Source: Phormidium tenue FACHB-1052 (GTDB lineage: Bacteria; Cyanobacteriota; Cyanobacteriia; Phormidesmidales; Phormidesmidaceae). Taken from it: 64,000 nucleotides of DNA. Under the pieces are notes generated by a model, which was given only the letters and a program-made list of their open reading frames with translations, did not search any database and had not been told where the DNA came from. Each line of letters opens with the position of its first letter. Within the stretch, counting starts at the first letter, position 1. Of this stretch, positions 1-8,647 are shown one piece after another. Made by a program: the position numbers and the translations under genes. The stretch covers positions 1-64,000 of the forward strand of contig NZ_JACJQN010000025.1 of NCBI RefSeq assembly GCF_014696675.1, in the 5' to 3' direction.

Positions 1-101
1 CTCAGTGGGACGAAGACAACGTGCAACAAGTGCTGCGACAGCGGTGCGCGTATCTAAACAATTACTTCTCAAAATGAGTCTCGCAAGACTGGGATGCACC
101 C
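1..101 (+). mobile_element. Right end of an insertion sequence with a transposase C-terminus
   Basis: An open frame enters from the left edge and ends at a TGA at 75-77. It gives 24 residues (QWDEDNVQQVLRQRC then AYLNNYFSK) that read like the tail of a DDE transposase; the family cannot be fixed from this. A short hairpin (AGTCT/AGACT, 77-90) follows. The outer end is probably at about 101, where read outward on the minus strand the tip is GGGTGCATCCCAGTCTTGCG. The boundary is inferred because the helicase reading frame on the other strand loses family-like sequence exactly here. Confidence 0.55.
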
Positions 102-1499
102 TGAAGCAACTATCTGTGATGCTCTTTGCATTAATCCATCAAAATCTTCTTCACCTGTTGCTTGAAGACGTTCGAGATAGGCTTTATAGAACACCTTGGC
201 TAGTTCTAAAAAACGCTCTTCAACTTCATTAACACAAGTGTGATAAGCTATTCTTTCAGCTAGGTCTTCAACTGAAAGAATTAACTTTCGACATCGTTGA
301 ATGAAATTTTCCATCGCTGTGGTAAATCGGTCAATAGCTCGGTCTTTGATGCGGAGCCATATTTCCTCTTCACTCAAACGACAGCCAGGAATCTGGCACT
401 TCTCAAGAGACTGCTTTAGCAGAGCATAGAAGCCTTCGATTCCATTTTCTGTTAAGTCATTAGGATAAAACTCAAATAGCTGCCAGCTATCTTGATTATC
501 CCAATATTGTCGTTTCTTATCTGACATTTCATCATAGTTAGGGTCACCCCTCAGCCCAAAGTATTCAATAATTACGCCTTGATTATCCCCAGTAAAAATT
601 GTGAAGTCAGGACGATAGTTGATTCCACTCCACCAGAAACTACGTTCATACTTGTAATTAATACCGTGTTCAAATAAGAAATCTGCAATTATTTTTTCAC
701 CAAATGACTTAACATATTCTCCTCTAAGGCTCTCTTTTGGTAGAGAACGACGATATTTCAGTATTTCTTGAGGACTTTTATTGTAACCACCAGTAATGAT
801 ACGCTCCCAATCCTCACGAAAATGGGCTGTCATCAAATCACGGATCTCTTCCCAATAATCTGGATCGTGCAGATAATCATCAATAACTGTCTGCAAGGCA
901 CGACTTTTACTTTGCTCTCCATCCGGTTCATTAAAAAGAATATCTTCTTCAGGATGAACAAGTGCATAAGCTAAAGCATGAAACGTCATAACATGAGGAG
1001 TAGGATCTTGCAGTTGTTTAGTTAGACGATCACGTATTTCATGTGCAGCTTTTTTATTAAAAGCTAACAACAACATTTCATTTGGAGAAACGCCACAATG
1101 TTTTTGTAAAAACAGGGCTCGACTAACTAAAGTGCGGGTTTTACCACTGCCAGCCCTCGCAACCACTTGAACGTGGTCTTCAACTGCACCAATCGCTCTT
1201 GACTGTTCATCATCTAATTCGAACGCTAAGTTTTTAGATGTCCACAATTTTACAAAATTTCTCTTTCTCTGTTCGAAATCACTAAGAGAAATATATTTAG
1301 CGCAATTAGACTCATAGAAAGATCTGGCGTTTAGAAAATCTTTCTCAAATATTTCTTCTAATCTTTTTAATAACGACTGAATTTTTTCTATTGTGCAAGG
1401 ATCAAGAAGGTCATAAGCAGATATTCCTGGTCTTACCTCTTGAAATTCTTCAATAAATCTATTTTTGGGATAACTTGCAGGTCCACCAAAATTCTTCAA
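69..1499 (-). pseudogene. UvrD-type helicase with embedded nuclease-like region, 3' end cut by an IS
   Basis: The 476-residue frame has a Q-motif-like segment (DDEQSRAI, residues 97-104) and Walker A ARAGSGKT (114-121), then helicase motif Ia-like sequence (LLAFNKKAA) and MTFHALA. Residues about 265-345 look like a PD-(D/E)XK insert: RPDF at 296-299 and IIEYFG at 310-315. The frame runs into EEDFDGLMQRASQIVAS, which in superfamily I helicases is normally followed by the Walker B motif, but here it meets foreign sequence and stops. Motifs II-VI are missing, so the protein is probably inactive as a helicase. The genuine helicase part is about 102-1499. It is AT-richer than the core genes downstream, suggesting acquired defence or repair DNA. 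The rest of the gene should lie beyond the IS, outside the window. Confidence 0.7.
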
Positions 1500-1915
1500 G
1501 AAAATGTGGTGCGTATTTATAAGTGATACTTCACCCTTTCCTCATGTGCAATGGCTCACTTCTCGCCCAGCCAGACACTGCCAAAGATGATCGTTTCCAC
1601 CAACAGCTTTGGCAAATTCTTGAACATTATCAATCTGTAAGTTGTCCCTTGTGCTGATATTTTCTATTGAGGATTTACTGTGGTTTTCGTGCAATTAATT
1701 GTAAGAACCTCGGCACCCAACCCTAGCTTTCCCCTAGATCCGGAGCGGGGACACATATGCACCCACAAATCTTTACTCATTATCACGTTATAGCAGTCTT
1801 CTCACACCGTTGTCAGCGTAGCCTAGTTCAACAGTCGCAGATTCTTAGCGCAATGCATCTCACAAATTGCCTCTCGGTTCCGTCCCCACCGACAACTTGA
1901 GGCGGCATAACAACT

Positions 1916-2064
1916 TATTATGCTGACAGTTTCTATATAACTACCCTTGAGAAGACAGTTATACCGACGGTTTCCGTATAATTCACCCTCTATAGGCAGT
2001 TATGTGGATATTTGCCGTATGTATCTTTGCTAGGAGTAGTTACCCAGAAATTTTCCGTACAACT
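1916..2064. repeat. Four tandem 27-bp imperfect dyad repeats with 40-41 bp spacing
   Basis: Units start at 1916, 1957, 1998 and 2038. Unit 2 begins AGTTATACCGACGG and ends TTTCCGTATAATT. Against unit 2, the others match at about 20, 17 and 19 of 27 positions by eye. Each unit has outer arms of the type AGTTATAC...GTATAACT, so each is an imperfect inverted repeat as well as part of a direct array. Spacing is close to four helical turns, placing all units on one face of the DNA. This fits repeated protein-binding sites such as transposon-end or integrase sites, iterons or operators; it is too short-spaced for CRISPR. Confidence 0.6.
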
Positions 2065-2233
2065 TCACAAAAATAGAGGGGCATGAGCATCTACTATTGA
2101 CGCAATGCTGCTCTCCATACAGGCGGTTCAGCCAGTCTTGCAGAACCGTCAAAACCTTCTGGGCTGCAACGCACTCCTCATCCACAGCGAGTTACTCCAC
2201 TGTCGTAGATGGTGGGTCGGTAATTTGTACAGT

Positions 2234-2269
2234 ACAAAAACTGGGTAGGGTGGCGGTGACCCACCCTAC
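2234..2269 (-). terminator. Hairpin with T-run after aroF
   Basis: The arms GTAGGGTGG (2245-2253) and CCACCCTAC (2261-2269) form a strong stem. On the minus strand it begins 13 bp after the aroF stop and is followed within a few bases by TTTTT. This GTAGGGTGG type of stem also occurs as a dispersed repeat in cyanobacteria, so it may be both. Confidence 0.55.
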
Positions 2270-2281
2270 AGGTAATGGGGG

Positions 2282-3352
2282 CTAGCCCAGCGGTGCCGCT
2301 TGCAACGACGGCTCTACCGCGCTGGCTAACTGCCGCAGCATAGCCGCTGTAGTGTCAAAATCCACACAGGCATCGGTAACGCTTTGGCCATAGGTGAGCT
2401 GCCGCAAATTGTCAGGGATCGACTGATTGCCCGCCTTCAAGTGGCTCTCAATCATCACACCCAAAATGTGGCGTGAGCCACCGCGCACCTGGGCGGCGAT
2501 GTCATCTAGCACATTGGTCTGGCGGTTGTGGTCTTTGTTAGCGTTGGCGTGGCTGCAATCGACCATCATGCGGTGATTGAGCTTGAGCTTGACCATCTCT
2601 TCGGCGGCTTTGACCACGTGCGCGGCGCTAAAGTTAGGGCCGTCTTTGCCGCCCCGCAGCACTAGGTGCCCATCGGGGTTGCCGGTGGTGGTGACAATGC
2701 TGGCCAGACCGCTTTGATTGATGCCCAAAAAGTGGTGGGGGCGGCTGGCGGCAACCATAGCATTCATCGCCGCTTGCAGGCTGCCGTCAGTGCTGTTTTT
2801 AAAGCCAATCGGCATCGAAAGGCCCGAGGCCATTTCGCGGTGGGTCTGGCTTTCGGTGGTGCGAGCGCCGATCGCAGTCCAGGCAATTAGGTCGGCAATG
2901 TACTGCGGCGTCACCGGGTCGAGCAGCTCGGTGGCGGCGGGCAGCCCCAGGTGGGCCAGGTCGAGCAGCAGCTTGCGGGCCAGGCGCAGGCCGGTGTTGA
3001 TGTCGTAGCTGCCGTCGAGGTGGGGGTCATTGATCAGACCCTTCCAGCCCACGTTGGTACGGGGTTTTTCAAAGTAGACCCGCATGATGATTTCGAGCTG
3101 GCCCGAGAGTTCATGGCGCAGGTTGACTAGCTTTTGGCCATACTCGTAGGCGGCGTCGATGTCGTGCACCGAGCAGGGGCCGACGATGACGAGCAGGCGG
3201 CGGTCTTCGTTGTAGAGAATGTGGCGAATGCGATCGCGCGCCTCGGCCACTAGCGTCGCCGCCTCCGCCGACATCGGCAACTCGTGGTGCAACAGCGCCG
3301 GGCTGACTAAAGGGCGAGTCTCAACAACGTGAAGATCCTGGGTTTGGTGCAT
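2282..3352 (-). CDS. aroF: 3-deoxy-7-phosphoheptulonate (DAHP) synthase, AroG-type class I
   Basis: Condenses phosphoenolpyruvate and erythrose 4-phosphate in the first step of the shikimate pathway to aromatic amino acids. The 356-residue length is normal for the family. Visible signatures are the metal-binding IVGPCSVHD (Cys60), EKPRTNVGWKG around residue 95, GFKNSTDGS, the PEP/E4P-binding VLRGGKDGPN, and MVDCSHANANKDHNRQ, which supplies metal or substrate ligands. The N-terminal extension resembles the feedback-regulated bacterial isozymes, but which amino acid inhibits it cannot be read. ATG start. It stands alone, with a hairpin after its stop. The choice between aroF, aroG and aroH names is conventional. 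Confidence 0.93.
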   Translation of the reverse strand: MHQTQDLHVVETRPLVSPALLHHELPMSAEAATLVAEARDRIRHILYNEDRRLLVIVGPCSVHDIDAAYEYGQKLVNLRHELSGQLEIIMRVYFEKPRTNVGWKGLINDPHLDGSYDINTGLRLARKLLLDLAHLGLPAATELLDPVTPQYIADLIAWTAIGARTTESQTHREMASGLSMPIGFKNSTDGSLQAAMNAMVAASRPHHFLGINQSGLASIVTTTGNPDGHLVLRGGKDGPNFSAAHVVKAAEEMVKLKLNHRMMVDCSHANANKDHNRQTNVLDDIAAQVRGGSRHILGVMIESHLKAGNQSIPDNLRQLTYGQSVTDACVDFDTTAAMLRQLASAVEPSLQAAPLG

Positions 3353-3452
3353 TGAATTTTTGGCCTAATAAATATCGGCTCCACCCCGGAGCCGCCAATA
3401 AAATGGTAGCTTACCTTACCTCCAGGAGGAGTTAAGGCGTAGGGGCGAGTTT

Positions 3453-3953
3453 TTAACCAACCGTGATTTCGGCGGGCGCTTCAGCGGGAGAGCCCAGGGG
3501 AGGCAGCATCTCGATTTCGGCACTGTTGTAGAGCACCATCGTGGTGGAGGCGTTTTCTTCAAAGCCGATGCGCTTATAAAATCCCTGCTGGTGGGTGGTC
3601 ATTAAATAGACCCGCTCGACGCAGCTCATGTGGGGGTGGGCTACCAGGGTTTCCACTAGCCTGCGGCCCAGGCCGCCGCCCTGGTAGTCAGGCGAGATCA
3701 CCACGTCCCAAATGGTGGCGCGAAACACACCGTCGGAGGTGGCACGGGCAAACCCAATTAGCGTAGCGTCATCCCAGGCGGTGACAACGGGGTAGCTGTG
3801 GGCGATCGCCGTCTCCATATCCTGCCGCGTGCGATCTTTGGCCCAAAACGCCGCCATCTGAAACAGCTTCACTAACTGGTCTAAATCAGCGGTAGAAAAC
3901 TGATTAGCGTACTGAAATTGAATAGCGCTGCAATCTATCAACAACCTGCTCAC
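3453..3953 (-). CDS. GNAT family N-acetyltransferase
   Basis: A 166-residue single GNAT domain. The acetyl-CoA-binding motif A is clear at about residues 87-103 (VVISPDYQGGGLGRRLVE, with the GGGLGR pyrophosphate loop), and the C-terminal FYKRIGFEE is motif B. It resembles the cyanobacterial/plastid Ycf52-like acetyltransferase group (YPVVTAWDDATLIGFARA region), whose members acetylate amines or protein N-termini. The substrate is unknown. The start is GTG in the frame beginning MSRLLID; a later start would remove part of the domain. It lies 100 bp upstream of aroF on the same strand and could be co-transcribed. Confidence 0.8.
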   Translation of the reverse strand: MSRLLIDCSAIQFQYANQFSTADLDQLVKLFQMAAFWAKDRTRQDMETAIAHSYPVVTAWDDATLIGFARATSDGVFRATIWDVVISPDYQGGGLGRRLVETLVAHPHMSCVERVYLMTTHQQGFYKRIGFEENASTTMVLYNSAEIEMLPPLGSPAEAPAEITVG

Positions 3954-4308
3954 ATCCCAATCAGGGCTAAGGTTCAGTGGGGTTAGCTTAATCGCAAAAA
4001 CTACGCTGGTTCTGTCGCTTAGTTAGCGAAGCACCATTCTGCCAGAGTAGACAATTCACAGCCGAATCAAGATCTACCGGCTTGTATATTTGCGAGAGCA
4101 AAGTCGAGGGTGCGCCCAGCGCTATGCTCTTCAGACAGAATAAACAGAATTTTTGAATAACGGTATACCAAAACTCGAATTCTGTTGACATTGCTAGGAA
4201 GCCCTGACAACTGTATGCAGAAGGCGGAGAGAGTGCAGAGTTCGAGGTGTGAGGTTCAAGGTCTGGGAGTGCGCCTTAGACCCCATGCCCGAGACCCAAA
4301 ACCCCAAA
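3954..4308. other. 355-bp intergenic region, no gene seen
   Basis: The only frame here (3988-4191, minus) has no recognisable family features. No strong hairpin or repeat was seen, apart from a GAGTGC/GTTCAAGG-rich stretch near 4230. The promoter of the GNAT gene should lie at its left end. Confidence 0.5.
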
Positions 4309-4917
4309 TCATACCGTCGTGCTCTGCTGACGCAGCTTCCACACGACGCTAGAGACTAAATTTGTCACTGTGTGGGCCACGATTGGCACTAGCAGGTTGC
4401 CGGTTAGCACCGCCCCGATCGCCAACACCAAACCAATCGCCGTAGCCCACACCACGTAGGTCCACTGCTGCAAACTACTCAGGTGCAGCACTCCAAAGCT
4501 GGCCGCCGACACGACAATGCCCAGGGTATTCATGCCAATGGCGGGCAGCATGACGCCGCGAAACAGCAGTTCTTCGCTCAGCCCCGGCAGTAGCCCCAGC
4601 CAGATTAGGTCAGGCCACTGCAATGGCTGAAGCACCAGGGTCAGGTAGGTATCTGCGCTGTGGCGGTAGGCGGGCCACAGGCGATAGACCACACCGCTGG
4701 CCAGGGTGATCGCCACCCCTAGCCCTACCCCCAGCAGACCATCAGCCCAAGATAGCCGCATCGGCATCAGTTCTACTGGGTCAAAATACAGCCAGGCTTT
4801 AGAAATTAGCAGCAGCACCACCGCCGTGACGCCCATCGCCACCAGTACCTGCACTCGGGTCAGGGGCTCAAGCTGGGGATCGGGCTGCGGGTCTGGGCTG
4901 GGGGGCGGCTGGGTCAC
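4309..4917 (-). CDS. CPBP family intramembrane metalloprotease
   Basis: A 202-residue membrane protein of the CPBP/Abi (Rce1-like) family. The family motifs are present: EELLFRG with Glu115-Glu116 and Arg120, FGVLHLSS with His145, and VAHTVTN with His182, the expected zinc or catalytic residues. The hydrophobic segments at about 22-45, 60-80, 103-112, 130-146 and 155-190 fit a polytopic fold. The N-terminus is proline-rich (about residues 4-17) and probably cytosolic. Relatives process CAAX proteins, bacteriocins or plastid envelope proteins; the substrate here is unknown. The start codon is GTG. Confidence 0.85.
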   Translation of the reverse strand: MTQPPPSPDPQPDPQLEPLTRVQVLVAMGVTAVVLLLISKAWLYFDPVELMPMRLSWADGLLGVGLGVAITLASGVVYRLWPAYRHSADTYLTLVLQPLQWPDLIWLGLLPGLSEELLFRGVMLPAIGMNTLGIVVSAASFGVLHLSSLQQWTYVVWATAIGLVLAIGAVLTGNLLVPIVAHTVTNLVSSVVWKLRQQSTTV

Positions 4918-5011
4918 AGAGATCTCAACGCTGAGGGCATTGTTATCTTAACGAAGCGATCGGCGAAATCCGTTTTAATTCATCAGTCGCTGCCAGCCAG
5001 GCGCAATCGGG

Positions 5012-7204
5012 CTATGGGTTGTCGTCCATGGGGTCTGCGTTCTGCTGGGCGGGCGGAGTTTTGATAAAGGGCCAGGTGAAGTAAAACGTCGTGCCTTCGC
5101 CCACGGCAGAGGTCAGCCACACGCGGCCATTTTCGGCTTCGACGATTTTTTTGACCACCGCCAGGCCAACGCCGGTGCTTTCAAAGTCGTCGCGGGCCTT
5201 AAGGGTTTGAAAGATGGTAAAAATTTTCTCGTGGTACTGGGGGGCAATACCGGGGCCATCGTCGGCGACGGCAAATTCGAGCCACTGGCCCTGGTCTTGC
5301 CAGGTAACGCGCACGGTGCCGCGAATGTTCGAGCGGGCTTCGCCAACGCTCTCTGGGCCGCCGTCGCCAGCGCTGTGGTGGTGCTTGATGGCGTTGTTGA
5401 TCAAGTTGGCAAACACTTGCCCCAGGGCCGTTTTGTGGCTGTAGAGGGTGGGCAGATCGGTGGGCACCTCTACCTTAAACTGTTCTGGCGGGTCAAGGGA
5501 ATCGATCACGTTGTCGAGTAGCTGGTTGAGGTCTACGGCCACCAGGCTGCGCTGGCGACGGCCCACCCGCGAATATTCCAGCAGACCGTTGATTAGGGCT
5601 TCCATGCGCTGCACGCGGCTGCGCAACAGGTCGAGCTGGCGGCGGTTTTCAGTCGGTATTTGCCCCTCCAAGTCTTCACCAATCCAGTCGGCCAGGTTAG
5701 AGATCGCCCGCAGCGGAGCTTTCAAGTCGTGGGACGCCACGTAGGCAAACTGATCTAGCTCAGCGTTGCGCTGCTCTAGCATGGCGGTGGTGTGGGCCAG
5801 CATCAGGTTGGTGTTGGCCATTTCGTCGGCCCGGCGCAGCAGCTCTTCTCGAGCCGCCTTGCGGTCTTCGATGTCTTCAATGATGGCGATGAAGGCCAGG
5901 GGGCAGTCGGCCTCGTCGCTTTCGACCGATGCCGTAACCAGCGTCCAGACAGGGGTACCGTCCTTGCGGAGGTAGCGTTTCTCAAACTGGCAGGGGGTTT
6001 GCTCGGTGAGTAGCTGGTGGTAGTAGTGCTCATCTTGCAGGCGATCGCCCTCATGGGTAATCGACTGAAAGGAGCGATTGATCAGCTCCTCAGGTCGGTA
6101 GCCCAAAATATCGCAGAACTTCTGGTTGACCTGAATCCAATGCCCTTGCCAGTCGAGGCGAGCCATGCCCACCGCCGCCTGCTCGAACACCGCTCGAAAC
6201 CGCCGTTCGCTGGCCTGCAAATCTAGCTCGGCCTGCTTGGCGACGGTGATATCTTGCACGACGCCGACCAGGCGTTGGGTGCGCCCCTCTTTAACTGCAA
6301 CCACGCGACCGTAGGCGCTGATCCAGTGCCAGGTGCCGTCGGGCCACTGGAGGCGGTACTGGCCGACAAACTCACTTTGGTTGGCGATCGCCTCATCGAC
6401 CAGCGCCTGAATCCCTGGCAAATCCTGCGGGTGTACCCGCTCGGCCCAGACCTCAGCCGTGGAAGCAACGGTGCCGGGTTCAAAACCCATAATCTGCTCA
6501 GTCTGCGGCGACCAAACCTGCGTATTGGTGTCGAGCTGCCAGTCCCAGGAGCCCATTTGGGCAGCGCTCAGGGCGAGGTTGAGGCGCTCCGCCGTCTCTT
6601 GCAGGTCGGTAGTGGTGCTCTGTAGGGTCATGCGGGCCTGGCGCTCTTGCTCCAGCAGCGTTTCGATCTGCTGCTTCGCCGCTTCGAGCTGGGCGGTGCG
6701 GCGCTGCACCCGGTCTTCTAGGGTCTGGTTGAGCTGGCGCACCTCTTGCTCGGCGGTGCGCAGGCTGGCTTCGGCTTGCTTGCGATCGCCAATTTCATCC
6801 TGGAGCGCCCGATTCATATCCATCAACTGGGTGGCATTGGGCAGGGCCAGGGCCAGGGGCAGCCGGGGCACCAGCTCCAGCGCCGTGGCCAGCGATACCA
6901 GCGCGGTCAGCGCCTTCATCGTCCCTGACACCCAGTAGGTAGGGAACCACAGCGTCCACACCCCAAGCAGGTGAGTAGCACCACAGGCCGCAATAAAGGC
7001 CGCAAATAGCCAAAATAAAGGCCTAAAGGGCACATCGGGCCGCTTTTGCACAAAGTAAATCAAGGCTCCCGCAATCATCCAGTACGACAGCGCAATCAGC
7101 GCGTCGGACAGCAGGTGCAGCCACACCAGGCCCGGCTGCCACAGATAGCAGTGTCCGTGGGGAATATATGGCCCCAATCGCAAAGACTGCCAGTATTCAA
7201 CCAT
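5012..7204 (-). CDS. Ethylene-receptor-type sensor histidine kinase (ethylene-binding domain, two PAS domains, kinase)
   Basis: A 730-residue membrane sensor. Residues 20-115 form three hydrophobic helices matching the ETR1 ethylene-binding domain: Asp34 and Tyr41 in LLSDALIALSYW, and Cys74/His78 in FIAACGATHL. In ETR1 and Synechocystis SynEtr1 these Cys/His residues hold Cu(I). A coiled coil (about 130-200) leads to PAS domains at about 207-325 and 333-450. The HisKA phosphoacceptor is His492 (VASHDLKAP), followed by HATPase_c with N-box Asn604 and DDGPGIAP. There is no fused receiver, so it must signal to a separate regulator. The gene faces a LuxR-type regulator across 216 bp, the likely partner. 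ATG start at 7204. Confidence 0.9.
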   Translation of the reverse strand: MVEYWQSLRLGPYIPHGHCYLWQPGLVWLHLLSDALIALSYWMIAGALIYFVQKRPDVPFRPLFWLFAAFIAACGATHLLGVWTLWFPTYWVSGTMKALTALVSLATALELVPRLPLALALPNATQLMDMNRALQDEIGDRKQAEASLRTAEQEVRQLNQTLEDRVQRRTAQLEAAKQQIETLLEQERQARMTLQSTTTDLQETAERLNLALSAAQMGSWDWQLDTNTQVWSPQTEQIMGFEPGTVASTAEVWAERVHPQDLPGIQALVDEAIANQSEFVGQYRLQWPDGTWHWISAYGRVVAVKEGRTQRLVGVVQDITVAKQAELDLQASERRFRAVFEQAAVGMARLDWQGHWIQVNQKFCDILGYRPEELINRSFQSITHEGDRLQDEHYYHQLLTEQTPCQFEKRYLRKDGTPVWTLVTASVESDEADCPLAFIAIIEDIEDRKAAREELLRRADEMANTNLMLAHTTAMLEQRNAELDQFAYVASHDLKAPLRAISNLADWIGEDLEGQIPTENRRQLDLLRSRVQRMEALINGLLEYSRVGRRQRSLVAVDLNQLLDNVIDSLDPPEQFKVEVPTDLPTLYSHKTALGQVFANLINNAIKHHHSAGDGGPESVGEARSNIRGTVRVTWQDQGQWLEFAVADDGPGIAPQYHEKIFTIFQTLKARDDFESTGVGLAVVKKIVEAENGRVWLTSAVGEGTTFYFTWPFIKTPPAQQNADPMDDNP

Positions 7205-7420
7205 GGCCGATCCCTATCGTGAGAGGTATTGATTTCGCAGATAGATTTTGACGGCGTAACCCTTGGGTAGAGCAAAGTCTATCCGGAGATATAGACCCCA
7301 CCTGGCCTAGGTCTGCCCAGCGGTACGTGCTGATGCTCTATAGTTAGTCCATAATCAGGGCACTCTGGGCGATGACGAGCCGCCCACAACCTTTTTAATG
7401 CCTCGTTAGGAGGCCATCTA

Positions 7421-8137
7421 ATGACAGACATTCGCATTGTACTCATTGAAGACCACGACCTGACTCGACTCGGCCTCAAGGCCGCCCTACAGCGCGTACC
7501 CGGCATGACGGTTGTGGGTGAAGCCGCCAACGGGGCTCGGGGGCTGAGCCTGCTTGAAACCGAGCGACCCGACATTGCTATCGTCGATATTGGTCTGCCC
7601 GACATTGACGGCATTGAGCTAGTCGAGCGCCTGCGCCAGAGCCAGAGCGGCCTGGAGGGCAACCCGACCCGCGTGCTGATGCTCACCATGCACGACAGCG
7701 AAGCCGCCGTTATGGCCGCTTTTGCCGCCGGTGCCGACTCCTACTGCATGAAGCAAACCGAGTTAGACGACCTAATTGTGGCGGTGCGGGAGACCAACGA
7801 AGGCAACTCCTGGATTGACCCAGCTGTGGCCAGCGTGGTGCTGCGCCAAGTGCGCAAAACCCCCGCCGGGGCTATGGCTATCGGCAATCGCACGGTCTCC
7901 ATTGAAGCGATCGAGCCTGAATTTGAGCAAATTCTAGAATCCTACCCGCTGACCGAGCGAGAGCTAGAAATTCTAGAACTGATTGTGGGTGGGTGCAGCA
8001 ATGCTGAGATTGCTGAGCGCTCCTACATCACCGTTGGCACGGTTAAGACCCACGTGCGCAGTATTCTCAACAAGTTAGGGGTAGACGATCGCACCAAGGC
8101 TGCTGTCCGCGCCCTGCGATCGGGGCTGGTGACCTAG
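7421..8137 (+). CDS. LuxR/NarL-family response regulator
   Basis: A 238-residue two-domain regulator. The receiver domain spans residues 3-125, with acidic pocket Glu10/Asp11 and phosphoacceptor Asp56 (IAIVDIGLPDIDG). The switch Lys is in YCMKQTE. The C-terminal LuxR-type helix-turn-helix covers about 174-236 (LTERELEILELI...SNAEIAERSYITVGTVKTH). A linker of about 45 residues joins them. It is transcribed divergently from the ethylene-receptor-like kinase, which lacks a receiver, so the two probably form one phosphorelay. In Synechocystis the SynEtr1 partner is an AraC-type regulator, so the output class differs. RBS GGAGG lies just upstream of the ATG. Confidence 0.9.
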   Translation: MTDIRIVLIEDHDLTRLGLKAALQRVPGMTVVGEAANGARGLSLLETERPDIAIVDIGLPDIDGIELVERLRQSQSGLEGNPTRVLMLTMHDSEAAVMAAFAAGADSYCMKQTELDDLIVAVRETNEGNSWIDPAVASVVLRQVRKTPAGAMAIGNRTVSIEAIEPEFEQILESYPLTERELEILELIVGGCSNAEIAERSYITVGTVKTHVRSILNKLGVDDRTKAAVRALRSGLVT

Positions 8138-8142
8138 GGGCC

Positions 8143-8164
8143 TAAGGGCACGCCCGTGCCCTTA
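8143..8164 (+). terminator. Perfect 10-bp hairpin after the response regulator
   Basis: TAAGGGCACG and CGTGCCCTTA pair perfectly across a 2-nt loop, starting 5 bp after the stop at 8137. No T-run follows on the plus strand, so it may be a weak or factor-assisted terminator. Confidence 0.55.
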
Positions 8165-8245
8165 ACCTGAGACCTGATCAATAGTTTTACAGCTGGCTAT
8201 ACCCTTGAAACAAGGCCCCTAGTCGACTGTCATTCACAGCACCCT

Positions 8246-8647
8246 ATGGATACTACCCCCTCTACTTTGCTGCCCACAGCCGGTCAGATTCAGCGGCACT
8301 TAACTCAGCAGTTTCAGCGGCTATATCGCGAACAGCTCAACCACGCCACCGGCAAGATTACCTGCCAACTCATTGACGACAAGCTGCTGCTAGTGATCGA
8401 AGATTCGGTCACTAAGCCTGAGCAGTTGCTCGTTCAAAACGGGGATGCAGCCCTCGCCGAACAGGTGCGAGCCGATCTGGCAACGGCGCTGCGTCCCCAA
8501 ATTATTCAAATTGCTGAGGAGGCTCTCGATCGCGACGTGGTCGATATTTTGACCGACGCGACCTTAGCGACAGGCCGCACCGGCATTGTGATTATTCTGT
8601 CTGCGCCGCCCGATCTAAGACCCGCCGCCAAGGCCGCTCAAGCCTAG
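8246..8647 (+). CDS. DUF2294 family protein
   Basis: A 133-residue soluble protein. The pattern QIQRHLTQQFQRLYREQLNH ... CQLIDDKLLLVIEDSVTKPEQLL ... ALRPQIIQIAEEALDRDVVDI fits the DUF2294 family, found in cyanobacteria and Firmicutes and of unknown biochemical function. No signal peptide or membrane segment is seen. It is separated from the upstream regulator by a hairpin, so it probably has its own promoter. Its TAG stop overlaps the stop of the convergent receiver gene in one CTAG (8644-8647). Confidence 0.7.
   Translation: MDTTPSTLLPTAGQIQRHLTQQFQRLYREQLNHATGKITCQLIDDKLLLVIEDSVTKPEQLLVQNGDAALAEQVRADLATALRPQIIQIAEEALDRDVVDILTDATLATGRTGIVIILSAPPDLRPAAKAAQA

Larger units (their letters stand above)
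1500..2281. other. Long non-coding stretch between the helicase and aroF
   Basis: No convincing gene is present. It holds the tandem dyad array at 1916-2064, a 15-bp palindrome TTTGTACAGTACAAA at 2224-2238, and a hairpin near the aroF end. The short frame at 2097-2285 has no family-like features and overlaps the hairpin. It may be the eroded edge of an integrated element. Confidence 0.6.

Noticed and set aside
5-232. 75-residue plus-strand frame at the left edge
   Set aside because: It runs through the IS end into the antisense of the helicase; the transposase tail is in another frame.
1916-2064. Tandem array as a CRISPR
   Set aside because: Units diverge strongly, intervening sequence is only 13-14 bp, and no cas genes are present.
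2224-2238. TTTGTACAGTACAAA as the left end of a Tn7-like CRISPR-associated transposon
   Set aside because: Only the short TGTACAG resembles such ends; no tns genes, no matching second end, and the palindrome is better explained as a short dyad or terminator sequence.
3988-4191. 67-residue minus-strand frame
   Set aside because: No family features, no good ribosome site and odd composition; treated as chance.
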